Shown piece after piece: positions 1 through 8,036 of a stretch of DNA of 64,000 nt. Location of the stretch: NCBI GenBank assembly GCA_026392455.1, contig JAPLCB010000007.1, positions 52,194 through 116,193 on the forward strand. The letters are read 5' to 3'. The notes under the pieces are model-generated. The model was not told the DNA's origin and did no database searches. It saw only the letters and a program-made list of their open reading frames with translations. The stretch's first letter is position 1. Each line of letters opens with the position of its first letter. The stretch is from Propionibacteriales bacterium. Lineage in GTDB: Bacteria > Actinomycetota > Actinomycetes > Propionibacteriales > Nocardioidaceae. The translations under genes and the position numbers were made by a program.

Positions 1-2
1 CG

Positions 3-746
3 CTGGCGTTCGCGCAGCTGATGGAGAAGCTGATCTTCGTGCAGCCGTTCGCGTTCGAGTTCGCCAACCTGCTCCAGGCCAAGCGCCTGTCGATCCTGGG
101 CTACCAGTTCAACACCAACCGTCAGTACGTCGTGATGATGGCGGTGTTCTTCGTCCTGGTCGCGGTCCTGGTCCTCGCCCTGCGTCGGGGCCCGCTGGGC
201 CGGATCCTGATCGCGATGCGCGACAGCCAGGCCGCCTGCGGAACCCTGGGGCTGGACCAGCGCTGGTTCCGGGTGGCGCTGTTCGCCGGTTCGGCCGGGA
301 TCGCCGGTCTCGGCGGTGCCCTCTTCGCGGGTCTGCGTCAGGCCGTCGGCTCGGCCGACTTCATCTACTTCCAGAGCCTGCTGCTGCTGCTCTTCGCGGT
401 GATCTGGGGCGTCACGTCGGTCACCGGTGCGCTGCTCGGCGGGGTCTTCATGATGTACCTGCCCGAGGCCCAGGCCACCTACCCCGACGTCGCCGGTCTG
501 CTCTTCGTGCTGATCGGGATCGGCGCGGTGGTGATCGGTCGCGACCCGAACGGTCTGGCCAACAAGCTGTTCGGCTTCCCGCGCTGGATCCAGACCACGG
601 TCTACCCGTTCCTGGCCGGGCGCTATCCCGGCCTCGCCCTGAAGTCCCGCGAGCCGCGGGCCGCCGAGGACGAGGACGAACCCATCGCACCCGGACCCGT
701 CGAGACCAACCAGGAGGTGGACTCGGATGCCGTTGCTGCACGTTGA
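3..746 (+). CDS. Branched-chain amino acid-type ABC transporter permease, LivM-like (5' end outside window)
   Basis: Membrane permease subunit of a Liv-type (HAAT) uptake ABC transporter. The frame is open to the window edge, so the gene starts upstream and only about the last 247 codons are here. Visible features are several hydrophobic helices (for example around FFVLVAVLVLAL and LLLLLFAVIWGV) and the LivM-like stretch GRILIAMRDSQAA, the cytoplasmic loop that contacts the ATPase. The last 45 or so residues form an acidic hydrophilic tail. Its stop lies inside the next gene (20-bp overlap), so permease and ATPase genes are translationally coupled. The substrate cannot be read from the sequence; in actinobacteria such systems carry amino acids but may carry other small organic molecules. 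Confidence 0.9.
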   Translation: MAFAQLMEKLIFVQPFAFEFANLLQAKRLSILGYQFNTNRQYVVMMAVFFVLVAVLVLALRRGPLGRILIAMRDSQAACGTLGLDQRWFRVALFAGSAGIAGLGGALFAGLRQAVGSADFIYFQSLLLLLFAVIWGVTSVTGALLGGVFMMYLPEAQATYPDVAGLLFVLIGIGAVVIGRDPNGLANKLFGFPRWIQTTVYPFLAGRYPGLALKSREPRAAEDEDEPIAPGPVETNQEVDSDAVAAR

Positions 747-1539
747 CGACGTCGTCGTCCAGTTCGGCGGCGTGACCGCCGTCAACCACGCGAACTTCCA
801 GGTCGAGGCCGGCACCATCACCGGTCTGATCGGCCCGAACGGTGCCGGGAAGACCACCACGTTCAACGTGGTCACGGGTCTCCAGACGCCGACCTCGGGC
901 CGGGTCATGTTCGACGGCAAGAACATCAACCGGCTGCCGGTGAACCGGCGGTCCAAGCGCGGGATCGGCCGGACCTTCCAGCGGTTGGAGGCCTTCGGGT
1001 CGCTGACCGTGGCCGACAACGTCCGGGTCGCCCTGGACATCAAGCGCGGGCTGCGCGGGATGTTCGCCTCGACCGGGAACCAGGTCCACGACCTGCTGGA
1101 GCTGGTCGGTATCTCCAGCTACGCAGGCGACCGGGCCGACTCGATCCCGACCGGCACCGCCCGGTTGCTCGAGCTCGCCCGGGCGCTGGCCTGCGAGCCG
1201 CGGCTGCTGCTGCTCGACGAGCCCTCCTCGGGCCTGGACGAGTCCGAGACCGAGGACTTCGGTCGGCTGCTGCAGAAGCTCGCCGGCGAAGGCGTCACGA
1301 TCCTGATGGTCGAGCACGACATGGACCTGGTGATGAGCGTCTGCAACGAGATCCACGTCCTGGACTTCGGCTCGATCATCGCCTACGGCACGCCGGCGGA
1401 GATCCGGGAGAACCCGGTGGTCCAGAAGGCCTACCTGGGCTACTCCGACGAGGGGCCGGTCGACCCGGACGGCCCGACGAACGACAGCAACCACGACACC
1501 GCGGTCCTGGATGCCGTCACCGAAGGAGCAGCGCAGTGA
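727..1539 (+). CDS. ABC transporter ATP-binding protein, LivG-like
   Basis: First ATPase of the Liv-type importer (270 aa). Walker A is GPNGAGKTT, Walker B is LLLLDEPSSGLDE and the switch histidine lies in VEHDMDLV. The signature loop is unusual: where LivG normally has an LSxGQ-like motif this protein reads PTGTARLLELARALA, although the following helix is intact. The ATG lies within the 3' end of the permease gene, and the GTG of the second ATPase overlaps this stop codon (GTGA), so the genes form one tightly coupled operon. Confidence 0.93.
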   Translation: MPLLHVDDVVVQFGGVTAVNHANFQVEAGTITGLIGPNGAGKTTTFNVVTGLQTPTSGRVMFDGKNINRLPVNRRSKRGIGRTFQRLEAFGSLTVADNVRVALDIKRGLRGMFASTGNQVHDLLELVGISSYAGDRADSIPTGTARLLELARALACEPRLLLLDEPSSGLDESETEDFGRLLQKLAGEGVTILMVEHDMDLVMSVCNEIHVLDFGSIIAYGTPAEIRENPVVQKAYLGYSDEGPVDPDGPTNDSNHDTAVLDAVTEGAAQ

Positions 1540-2243
1540 GTGTCCCGATCCTCGATGTCATCGACATCCACGCGGCGTACGGTCGGATCGAGGTCCTCCG
1601 CGGAGTCAACCTGACCATCCCGAAGGGGTCCGTGCTGGCGCTGCTGGGACCCAACGGTGCCGGCAAGTCCACCTTGCTCAAGGTCATCTCGGGCCAGATG
1701 GAGCAGACCTCGGGCGACATCCACCTCGCCGGTGTCCACGTCACCGGCGCGAAGCCCGACGACCTCGCGCGGGCCGGTCTGACCACGATCCCCGAGGGTC
1801 GCAGCGTCTTCCCGAACCTGACGGTCGAGGAGAACCTGCTGCTGATGTCGTACGCCGGTGTCGCCGCCGACAAGGTGTTCGACACCGCGTACTCCTACTT
1901 CCCGCGGCTGCACGAGCGCCGCTACCAGCTGGCCGGCACCATGTCCGGCGGCGAGCAGCAGATGCTCGCGATGGCCCGCGCACTGTCGTCGGACCCGGCG
2001 CTGCTGCTGCTCGACGAGCTCTCGATGGGCCTCGCCCCGTTGATCGTCGACGACCTGTACGAGACCGTCGGGAGGATTGCCCAGTCCGGGGTCTCGATCC
2101 TGGTGGTCGAGCAATTTGCCCGGACGGCACTGCGGGTGTCCGATTACGCTGCTGTGATGACGGGTGGCCGGGTCGTCGCGACCGGCGAGCCTGACGAGAT
2201 CGGCGAGATCATGGCCGACGTAATACTGGGGGGTGCCGCATGA
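1536..2243 (+). CDS. ABC transporter ATP-binding protein, LivF-like
   Basis: Second ATPase of the importer (235 aa). Walker A is GPNGAGKST, the signature is MSGGEQQMLAMARAL, Walker B is LLLLDELSMGLAP, and the H-loop is VVEQFAR, with Q in place of His as is common in LivF. The GTG start overlaps the preceding TGA, and its own TGA overlaps the ATG of the next gene, so the transporter is coupled to the unrecognised surface-protein gene downstream. Confidence 0.94.
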   Translation: MSVPILDVIDIHAAYGRIEVLRGVNLTIPKGSVLALLGPNGAGKSTLLKVISGQMEQTSGDIHLAGVHVTGAKPDDLARAGLTTIPEGRSVFPNLTVEENLLLMSYAGVAADKVFDTAYSYFPRLHERRYQLAGTMSGGEQQMLAMARALSSDPALLLLDELSMGLAPLIVDDLYETVGRIAQSGVSILVVEQFARTALRVSDYAAVMTGGRVVATGEPDEIGEIMADVILGGAA

Positions 2244-3886
2244 CCTGCGTGCAATGCAACGAGAAGTCCGAGAAGACCCTGTACGACAAGACGGTTGCCC
2301 GTCGGGTCGCTACGGCGAGCCGTCGTACCAAGCGCTCGCTGGCGGCCCTGGCGGTGATGGGGTTGTTCGTCGGCGGTAGCGCCGCCTCCCTGCAGCCGGC
2401 GGTGGCAGCGTCCGACTTCGCCGGGTTCACCACCTTCGCCCAGGCGACGCCGCTGCGGGTCGAGATCTACGAGGCTGCCATCCCGATCCCGGCGTCGCCG
2501 CAGATCGAGTTCAACTTCTCCTACACCAAGGTGGCCGGTGCGACCGGCCCGATCGGCACTGCTCGCGCTTCGGCGATGTGGCCGGGCGACGGTGTCGGTG
2601 AGGGTCTCAAGACGTTCGGTGAGCAGCTCGGCCTTCCCGGTCAGCTCACCGACGGCGGTTACCCGGCCCAGGTCAACGCCCAGTCCCCCGGGGACACCGC
2701 GACCGCCAGCCAGGAGTTCCTGCCGGGCAGCGTCGGGCGGGTCAGCACCAGCGACAAGAAGGCGGTCGCCAAGGTCGGCTACGGCACCACGGGTGACGTG
2801 ACCGAGGGCGGCACCAACGGCGACGCCAAGCCGCCGAACCTGCTCGACATCCTGCAGGGCGACCCGACGGCACTGGCCGGGCTGCTGCTCGGGACCGCCA
2901 CCGGCAAGCCCGGTGACGCGGCGCCGAGCTCGAGCCCGTTGGGAGCCTTGGGCGTGATCGTGGCGGCCGGCGGCATGGAGAGCATCTCCACGACCACCTA
3001 CGAGGCCGACGCCGACCGCGTGGTGGCCACCGCGACCGCTCGGCTGGGCAGCGTCGCGCTGCTGGCCGGTCTGGTGAAGCTGGACGGCGTGGAGGTCGTC
3101 ACCAAGACGACCAGCAACGTCACCGGCGGCGCGAAGACCACCAAGTCGATCACCATCGGCGCGATGACCGTGGCCGGGAACAAGTTCGGCTACACCGGAA
3201 CCGGTTTCGAGGCGATGGGCAACCAGACCCCGATCCCCGGGCTGCCCGACGACCCGGTCAAGGCGCTCGCCGCGCTCGGCATCAAGTTCGAGATGGGCAA
3301 GTCGGTCGCCTCCAAGGACGGCGCCGTCGGCGCGATCTCGGCCGAGGGGCTGCGGATCAGCATCGACACCACGCCGCTGACCGCGCTGCTGCCGAAGCTC
3401 CCGCTCGCCGACCTGGTCAACGGGCTGCCCGACCTGCCGGGTCAGGCCGCGATTCTCAAGGGTCTGATCGTGGCGCTCGGTGAGGCACACCCGCGGATCG
3501 ACCTGGTCCTCGGCTCGGCGATCACCAACGCCCAGACCGTCAAGGCGCTGCCGTTCCCGGAGACCCCGACGACCCCGACCGACACCCCGGAAGCTCCGGT
3601 GGTCGCGCCGTTGGCGCCGACCGACGCGACCGGCTCGATCGTCGACCCGGGTGCTCCGGAGGCGACCCCGCCGGTGGTCAACCCGTTGCCGCCGGTCACC
3701 AACGTCGCCGACATCCCGGGCCTGCCGCCGCTGGGGAGCATCCCGATGGCCCTGATCGTCGGGGGCCTGCTGCTGGCCAGCGCCCTGGGCTGGTACATCA
3801 CCACTGCTGGGAACCTGTTGTTCGGCGGAGCCGCCGCCTGTGCACACGGCCTCAAGGCCGGCATCCCTGACCTGAGGAAGGTATGA
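2240..3886 (+). CDS. Unrecognised secreted protein with C-terminal membrane anchor
   Basis: I do not recognise a family (548 aa). A long positively charged N-region (two RR pairs before residue 33) precedes a hydrophobic core at about 34-52 and a likely signal peptidase site after AVA near residue 56. The mature part is Gly/Ala/Thr-rich with a beta-strand-like pattern. Residues about 440-495 are a Pro/Thr linker, followed by one membrane helix at about 503-521 and a short tail with a Gly-rich segment and PDLRKV at the end. The ATG overlaps the LivF stop (ATGA), so it is co-translated with the transporter. A role as substrate capture or cell-surface partner of the transporter is inference from context only. 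Confidence 0.8.
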   Translation: MTCVQCNEKSEKTLYDKTVARRVATASRRTKRSLAALAVMGLFVGGSAASLQPAVAASDFAGFTTFAQATPLRVEIYEAAIPIPASPQIEFNFSYTKVAGATGPIGTARASAMWPGDGVGEGLKTFGEQLGLPGQLTDGGYPAQVNAQSPGDTATASQEFLPGSVGRVSTSDKKAVAKVGYGTTGDVTEGGTNGDAKPPNLLDILQGDPTALAGLLLGTATGKPGDAAPSSSPLGALGVIVAAGGMESISTTTYEADADRVVATATARLGSVALLAGLVKLDGVEVVTKTTSNVTGGAKTTKSITIGAMTVAGNKFGYTGTGFEAMGNQTPIPGLPDDPVKALAALGIKFEMGKSVASKDGAVGAISAEGLRISIDTTPLTALLPKLPLADLVNGLPDLPGQAAILKGLIVALGEAHPRIDLVLGSAITNAQTVKALPFPETPTTPTDTPEAPVVAPLAPTDATGSIVDPGAPEATPPVVNPLPPVTNVADIPGLPPLGSIPMALIVGGLLLASALGWYITTAGNLLFGGAAACAHGLKAGIPDLRKV

Positions 3887-3887
3887 G

Positions 3888-4556
3888 ATGACCACCATCA
3901 ACGCTGAAGCCCCTGTCGTCGCTGCGAAGCGGGACACGATGCCGCGTGCAGCCAGCCGGGACGGGGTCGCCCCGCTGAAGGGCAACGCCGCCCAGAAGCT
4001 GCACCAGGTGCTCTTCATCGCCGGCGCGGTCCTGCTGCCGGGCGGCCTGATCGTGATCGGCCTCGGCTGGTACGGCGTGGCCAACACGCCCTACGAGTAC
4101 GACCAGACCTCCTACCTGGTCTCCGGCGGCATCCTCGGTCTGGGTATCACCTTCGCCGGTGGCTTCCTGTACTTCGGGTCCTGGCTGGCCCGGATCGCCG
4201 CGGACCAGCGGGAGTCGGCCGACAAGCTGGCCGAGACCCTGATGCTGCTGGCCGAGTCCGCTGCCCGCAACGAGGCCCCGGCTGCCCTGGCTGCCCCGGC
4301 TGCCCCGGCGGCGCACGCTGCTCCGGCCGAGGTGGCCTCGGTGGTCGCTCCGGCCGCTGCCGCGACGGCCACGGTCACCCGACCGGTCCCGACTCCGGCC
4401 CGTGCCAAGGACGCCGCCGCGGCCACCCTGGTGGTTGCCGGGCGCGGCAAGACCGTGCACCGGACGGACTGCGACCTGATCGCTGGTCGTGAGGACCTCA
4501 AGCCGGCCGGCTCGGACATCACGGACCTGATCCCGTGCAGGCTCTGCCAGTCCTGA
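3888..4556 (+). CDS. Two-TM membrane protein with H-x3-C...C-x2-C tail, unknown function
   Basis: No family recognised (222 aa). Two hydrophobic helices (about 40-62 and 77-100) are followed by an Ala/Pro-rich linker (about 130-175) and a compact C-terminal domain carrying H191, C195, C217 and C220 (H-x3-C-x21-C-x2-C). That spacing looks like a small zinc site, similar in style to Ada-type metal-binding modules. It starts one base after the stop of the secreted-protein gene, so it belongs to the same operon. The tail is predicted cytoplasmic if both helices span the membrane. Confidence 0.8.
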   Translation: MTTINAEAPVVAAKRDTMPRAASRDGVAPLKGNAAQKLHQVLFIAGAVLLPGGLIVIGLGWYGVANTPYEYDQTSYLVSGGILGLGITFAGGFLYFGSWLARIAADQRESADKLAETLMLLAESAARNEAPAALAAPAAPAAHAAPAEVASVVAPAAAATATVTRPVPTPARAKDAAAATLVVAGRGKTVHRTDCDLIAGREDLKPAGSDITDLIPCRLCQS

Positions 4557-5236
4557 CGAGCGACCAGGTCGACCGGGCATCCGTCCCGGCCCAGGCCGGG
4601 CCCGGATCGAAGGCCCGGCGCACCCAGGCGGAGCGTCGGGCCGAGAGCGACCAGCGGCTGCTGCGGGCCACCGCCGAGCTGATCGTCGAGCGCGGGATCG
4701 AAGGCACGTCCCTGGCAGCGATCGGTCGACGTGCCGGGTACAGCCACGGGCTCGTGCACGCACGGTTCGGCTCGAAGGACGCCCTGGTCGAGCGGGTGAA
4801 CGACGAGGCCGTCCGGATGTTCACCGACACCACCGTCACCCAGGTCGGCGAGCACCAGGGCCTCAACGCGCTGCGGATCGTGGTCGAGACGTACCTGCGG
4901 TTGGTGCTCGGCCCCGACCCGGTGGCCCGGGTCCACCTGCTGGTGTGGAGCGAGACCCTCGCCCACGGGTCCGGCAGGCGCCCGTACCGCGCCGAGTGGG
5001 ACCGGGTCTTCCGGTCCGCGTTGGTCGCGATGATCGCGACCGGGATCGAGGACGGCAGCATCCGACGGGGGATCGACCCCGAGGCTGCCGCGATGGTGCT
5101 GGTCGGGATGATCCGCGGCGTCGCCCTGCAGCTGATCCTGGACCCGTCAGCCGGCTCCGCGGAAACCGTCACCCAGGTCGTCCTGGGGCACCTGGACCGG
5201 ACGCTGAGGTCCGCGCCGGTCGTTCACGCTCTCTAG
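4535..5236 (+). CDS. TetR family transcriptional regulator
   Basis: DNA-binding regulator (233 aa). The N-terminal helix-turn-helix covers about residues 30-76: RTQAERRAESDQRLL, then GTSLAAIGRRAGYSHG and HARFGSKDAL. The rest is a ligand-binding helical domain. The GTG start lies 22 bp inside the upstream membrane-protein gene, so it is co-expressed with the transporter operon and probably senses something related to it (inference). It is paralogous along its whole length to the convergent TetR gene; the two stops share the tetramer CTAG at 5233-5236. Confidence 0.88.
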   Translation: MQALPVLTSDQVDRASVPAQAGPGSKARRTQAERRAESDQRLLRATAELIVERGIEGTSLAAIGRRAGYSHGLVHARFGSKDALVERVNDEAVRMFTDTTVTQVGEHQGLNALRIVVETYLRLVLGPDPVARVHLLVWSETLAHGSGRRPYRAEWDRVFRSALVAMIATGIEDGSIRRGIDPEAAAMVLVGMIRGVALQLILDPSAGSAETVTQVVLGHLDRTLRSAPVVHAL

Positions 5237-5856
5237 GCGCTCGGGCGGAGCTCAGCCAGGACGAACGACCGCACCAGGTCCTTCGCCCCGGCGAGGCTGA
5301 TCCCTTCGTCGAGCATCAGCTGCATCGCGATCCCGCGCAGGATGCCGACGATCGTCAGGGCGGTCTCCGAGACCGCGACGTCCGGGCGGATCCTGCCGTC
5401 GTCGATACCGCGCTGGATCAGCCCGGTCAGGAAGTCCCGGAACTGGCGGTCCCACTCCATCTGGGAACCGCGGCGCCCGGCGGAGTTGGCGATCGCCTCG
5501 CTCCAGAGGATCACGTGCACCCGTCCCAACGGGTTGGCCCCGACGACGAGGTCGAGGTAGACGTCCCCGATCTCCAGGACGGCATCGAGCCCCCGGAGCC
5601 GCCCGACCCGATCCTCGGCCATCCGGGCGTAGTACTCGGTCGCAACCTCGATGATCCGGGCCGCGAGATCGTCCTTGGAGCCGAAACGGTGGTTCACCAG
5701 CGCGTGGCTGGCGCCGGCGCGGCGGCCGATGTCGGCCAGCGAGGTGTTCTCCAGGCCCTGCTCGACGATCAGCTCGACGGACGCCTGGATCAGCCGCTGC
5801 TCGCTGTCGGCACGGCGCTCCGCCTGGGTGCGGCGAGAGCTGTCCGAGGTGGGCAC
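5233..5856 (-). CDS. TetR family transcriptional regulator, paralogue of the facing gene
   Basis: TetR regulator (207 aa) whose N-terminal domain RRTQAERRADSEQRL...TSLADIGRRAGASHALVNHRFGSKDDL nearly copies that of the neighbour, with similarity continuing through the effector domain (VHVILWSEAIANSAGRR against VHLLVWSETLAHGSGRR). The GTG start at 5856 is supported by a TACCGT -10 hexamer at 5863-5868 (minus strand), six bases upstream, implying a leaderless mRNA. Confidence 0.88.
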   Translation of the reverse strand: MPTSDSSRRTQAERRADSEQRLIQASVELIVEQGLENTSLADIGRRAGASHALVNHRFGSKDDLAARIIEVATEYYARMAEDRVGRLRGLDAVLEIGDVYLDLVVGANPLGRVHVILWSEAIANSAGRRGSQMEWDRQFRDFLTGLIQRGIDDGRIRPDVAVSETALTIVGILRGIAMQLMLDEGISLAGAKDLVRSFVLAELRPSA

Positions 5857-5890
5857 GGGCTGACGGTATCCGGTCGACCGGCGGCCGTTG

Positions 5891-5906
5891 GGTGACCTGG
5901 ATCACA
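5891..5906. promoter_or_regulatory. CRP/GlxR-like operator
   Basis: GGTGA-N6-TCACA matches the CRP-family palindrome TGTGA-N6-TCACA at nine of ten fixed positions. It lies in the divergent region between the TetR gene (minus) and a 52-residue membrane peptide (plus). The window also holds a class III adenylate/guanylate cyclase and a second CRP-like site near whiB1. Confidence 0.45.
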
Positions 5907-5936
5907 TCCGGATCGGCCGCCGCTCCGAATACCTCA

Positions 5937-5961
5937 GTGACGGCCCGCCCAGGGCCGTCAC
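5937..5961 (+). promoter_or_regulatory. Perfect 10-bp hairpin in the leader of a small membrane-protein gene
   Basis: Arms GTGACGGCCC (5937-5946) and GGGCCGTCAC (5952-5961) are perfectly complementary around a five-base loop. No T-run follows. The hairpin ends about 8 bases before the AGGAAGAAGG ribosome-binding site of the 52-residue gene, so it could mask or present that site, or be a protein-binding palindrome. Confidence 0.6.
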
Positions 5962-5982
5962 CGAGCAGGAAGAAGGTTCGCC

Positions 5983-6141
5983 ATGGTTGCCATGTTCATC
6001 TTCGGAAGTCTGATGGCAGTGGCATTCGTCGCTGCGCTGGTGATCGCCGCCTTCGCCGACCGGCGGCGAGCGATCCAGGTCGACTCCGACGGCACCCGGT
6101 TCGCGGCAGCGCCCCTCAACCCGAAGCTGCCCTGGTTGTGA
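5983..6141 (+). CDS. Small single-pass membrane protein (52 aa)
   Basis: Short open frame beginning MVAMFIFGSLMAVAFVAA, with a strong ribosome-binding site (AGGAAGAAGG) 5-6 bases upstream. Residues about 4-26 are one membrane helix followed by a basic DRRRA stop-transfer segment and a 25-residue soluble tail ending PKLPWL. It has no recognised family. The hairpin and CRP-like site just upstream and good codon position bias suggest a real expressed gene. It is convergent with the downstream hydrolase gene, with a gap of about ten bases. Confidence 0.65.
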   Translation: MVAMFIFGSLMAVAFVAALVIAAFADRRRAIQVDSDGTRFAAAPLNPKLPWL

Positions 6142-6151
6142 CCCGCTGGGG

Positions 6152-7030
6152 TCAGCCGGCGAGGTAGTCCAGGATCAGGTGGTTGACCAGGTCCGGCTGC
6201 TCGAGCTGGAGGAAGTGCCCGGCGTCGGGAACCAGCTCGACCACGCTCCCGGCCGGCAGGTGCGGTTCGGCCAGCGCGACCAGCCGCGGATCCAGGCAGC
6301 CGTCGTCAGCGCCGTGCAGGTAGAGCAGTGGAACCAGCGGGAGGCGCCGCTCGGCCCCCTTCCAGCGCCGGTACTGCGCCGGCGGTCCGAACGGGCTGGC
6401 GAAGGCGCGGTAGTAGCCGATCACCGCGCTGCGGTTCGCCGGACCGGCCATCGCGGCGAGGACGTCGGGGAGATCGGCGCTGGCGTCGTACCCGGGTGAC
6501 CAGTCGCGCCAGAGCTTGCGGACCAGACGCTCGTGGTGGCGCTCCGGCAGCCGGGGGACCTGGTTGAAGAAGATGTACCAGCTGTTGCGGACCTGCCGGG
6601 GAAGGATCCTCAGGACGCCGGCGCTCCCCGGCCCGGCCATCGCGGCCAGGGGCGGCACCGAGAGCACGACGACCTTGGCGAACGGGGAGTCCTCGTGCGC
6701 CGCCAGCGCGTTGGCGGTGATCGCTCCCCAGTCGTGGCCGACCAGGACGGCGTCCGGCCCGCCTCCCAGGGCGGTGTGCACGCCGAGCACGTCGCTGACC
6801 AGTGCGGCGACGTCCCCGCGACCGTCCGCCGGGACCTCGGACGGCGCGTACCCGCGGAGGAAGGGTGCCACCACCCGCCAGCCCTCGGCGGCGAGCGCGG
6901 GCCCGAGGTGCCGCCAGGTGTGGGCGGTGTCGGGGAAACCGTGCAGCAGGACCGCCAGCGGGCCGTCGACCGGACCCCAGGTCAGGGCTGCGAGCGACAC
7001 GGCGGGGAGGTCGATCCGGATCTGCTGCAT
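6152..7030 (-). CDS. Alpha/beta hydrolase, epoxide-hydrolase/dehalogenase type
   Basis: Soluble hydrolase (292 aa). The oxyanion motif HGFPD lies near the N-terminus. The nucleophile elbow GHDWGA carries Asp, the signature of epoxide hydrolases and haloalkane dehalogenases rather than Ser esterases. The acid is probably in LHGADDG, and the catalytic His is in DAGHFLQLEQP. The start was placed at the ATG giving MQQIRIDLP; the frame stays open for 27 more codons upstream, but those residues do not resemble the fold. The substrate is unknown. Confidence 0.85.
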   Translation of the reverse strand: MQQIRIDLPAVSLAALTWGPVDGPLAVLLHGFPDTAHTWRHLGPALAAEGWRVVAPFLRGYAPSEVPADGRGDVAALVSDVLGVHTALGGGPDAVLVGHDWGAITANALAAHEDSPFAKVVVLSVPPLAAMAGPGSAGVLRILPRQVRNSWYIFFNQVPRLPERHHERLVRKLWRDWSPGYDASADLPDVLAAMAGPANRSAVIGYYRAFASPFGPPAQYRRWKGAERRLPLVPLLYLHGADDGCLDPRLVALAEPHLPAGSVVELVPDAGHFLQLEQPDLVNHLILDYLAG

Positions 7031-7125
7031 CGGCCCATCGTGGCAGGTTCGTCCAGGGTGATTCCACCCACAGGGCCGGGTCGGACCGAGCGGGCGCGCG
7101 GCGCAGGTCATCTAGAGTGCAGCCC

Positions 7126-7905
7126 ATGACTTCTGCCCCCCAAGGTTCGACGCCGCCGCGTCGGATCGTCGTCATCCCGACGTACAACGAGGCTGCCAAC
7201 GTGCTGCGCGCCATCGACGCCGTCCTGGCCGCTGCGCCGGAGTGCCACGTCCTGGTCGTCGACGACAACAGCCCTGACGGCACCGGTGCCCTGGTCCAGG
7301 GGCACCCGCACTTCGGCCACGGCGTGCACCTGCTGACCCGGCCGGGACGCAGCGGTCTCGGCGGCGCCTACCGGGCCGGGTTCGCCTGGGCGCTCGACGC
7401 CGGGTACGACCAGATCGCGCAGATGGACGCCGACCTGTCGCACCCGCCCGAGCGGTTGCCGGCCCTGTTCGCCGCCCTCGCCGGACCGGACCGGGCGGGC
7501 GCTGACATTGCGGTCGGGTCCCGCTACGTCAAGGGTGGCGGCGTGAAGCACTGGGGCTGGCACCGCCGGTTCATCTCCAAGGGGGGCAACCTCTACGTCC
7601 GACTGCTGCTGGGCACCAGCGTCCGGGACACGACGGCCGGCTTCAAGGCGTTCAACCGCGCCTCGCTGGAGGCGATCGACGTCCTGGACTCCGAGTCCAA
7701 CGGCTACTCGTTCCAGATCGAGAACACCTGGAAGGCCACCAAGCGGGGTCTGAAGGTCACCGAGGTGCCGATCACGTTCACCGACCGGACCGAGGGAACC
7801 TCGAAGATGTCCGGCTCGATCGCCCGGGAGGCGCTCAGTCTGGTGCTCGCCTGGCGGGTCGCCGAGTGGCGCGAGCGCCGGGCGGCCCGTCGTACCACGG
7901 CCTGA
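7126..7905 (+). CDS. ppm1: Polyprenol monophosphomannose synthase (GT2)
   Basis: Transfers mannose from GDP-mannose to polyprenyl phosphate, the donor for lipoglycan and protein O-mannosylation. This 259-aa protein is a GT2 catalytic domain: IPTYNEAANV, nucleotide-binding DDNSPDGT, the DxD-type metal site in QMDADLSHPPE, and the dolichol-phosphate-mannose-synthase stretch TTAGFKAFNR. No acyltransferase domain is fused, and there is no membrane helix. The ATG at 7126 is preceded by TAGAGT (7113-7118) with a 7-base gap, implying leaderless transcription; the open frame further upstream is spurious. Confidence 0.9.
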   Translation: MTSAPQGSTPPRRIVVIPTYNEAANVLRAIDAVLAAAPECHVLVVDDNSPDGTGALVQGHPHFGHGVHLLTRPGRSGLGGAYRAGFAWALDAGYDQIAQMDADLSHPPERLPALFAALAGPDRAGADIAVGSRYVKGGGVKHWGWHRRFISKGGNLYVRLLLGTSVRDTTAGFKAFNRASLEAIDVLDSESNGYSFQIENTWKATKRGLKVTEVPITFTDRTEGTSKMSGSIAREALSLVLAWRVAEWRERRAARRTTA

Positions 7906-8036
7906 GCGACAGATCCAGGGTTCCCGCCGGAAATATTCTCGACGGAATTCCCTTACGTAGATAGCGGATCTGCCGAATTCTTGGTCAGCGTGCCGGTACG
8001 TTTCGGTGGTTGGCCGGTGTCGGAGAAGGGTCGCTG

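Noticed and set aside
7944..7969. GGAAT upstream of the esterase gene as another SigR promoter
   Set aside because: The trinucleotide 18 bases downstream is GAT, not GTT. The sites at 17942 and 20719 failed the same test.
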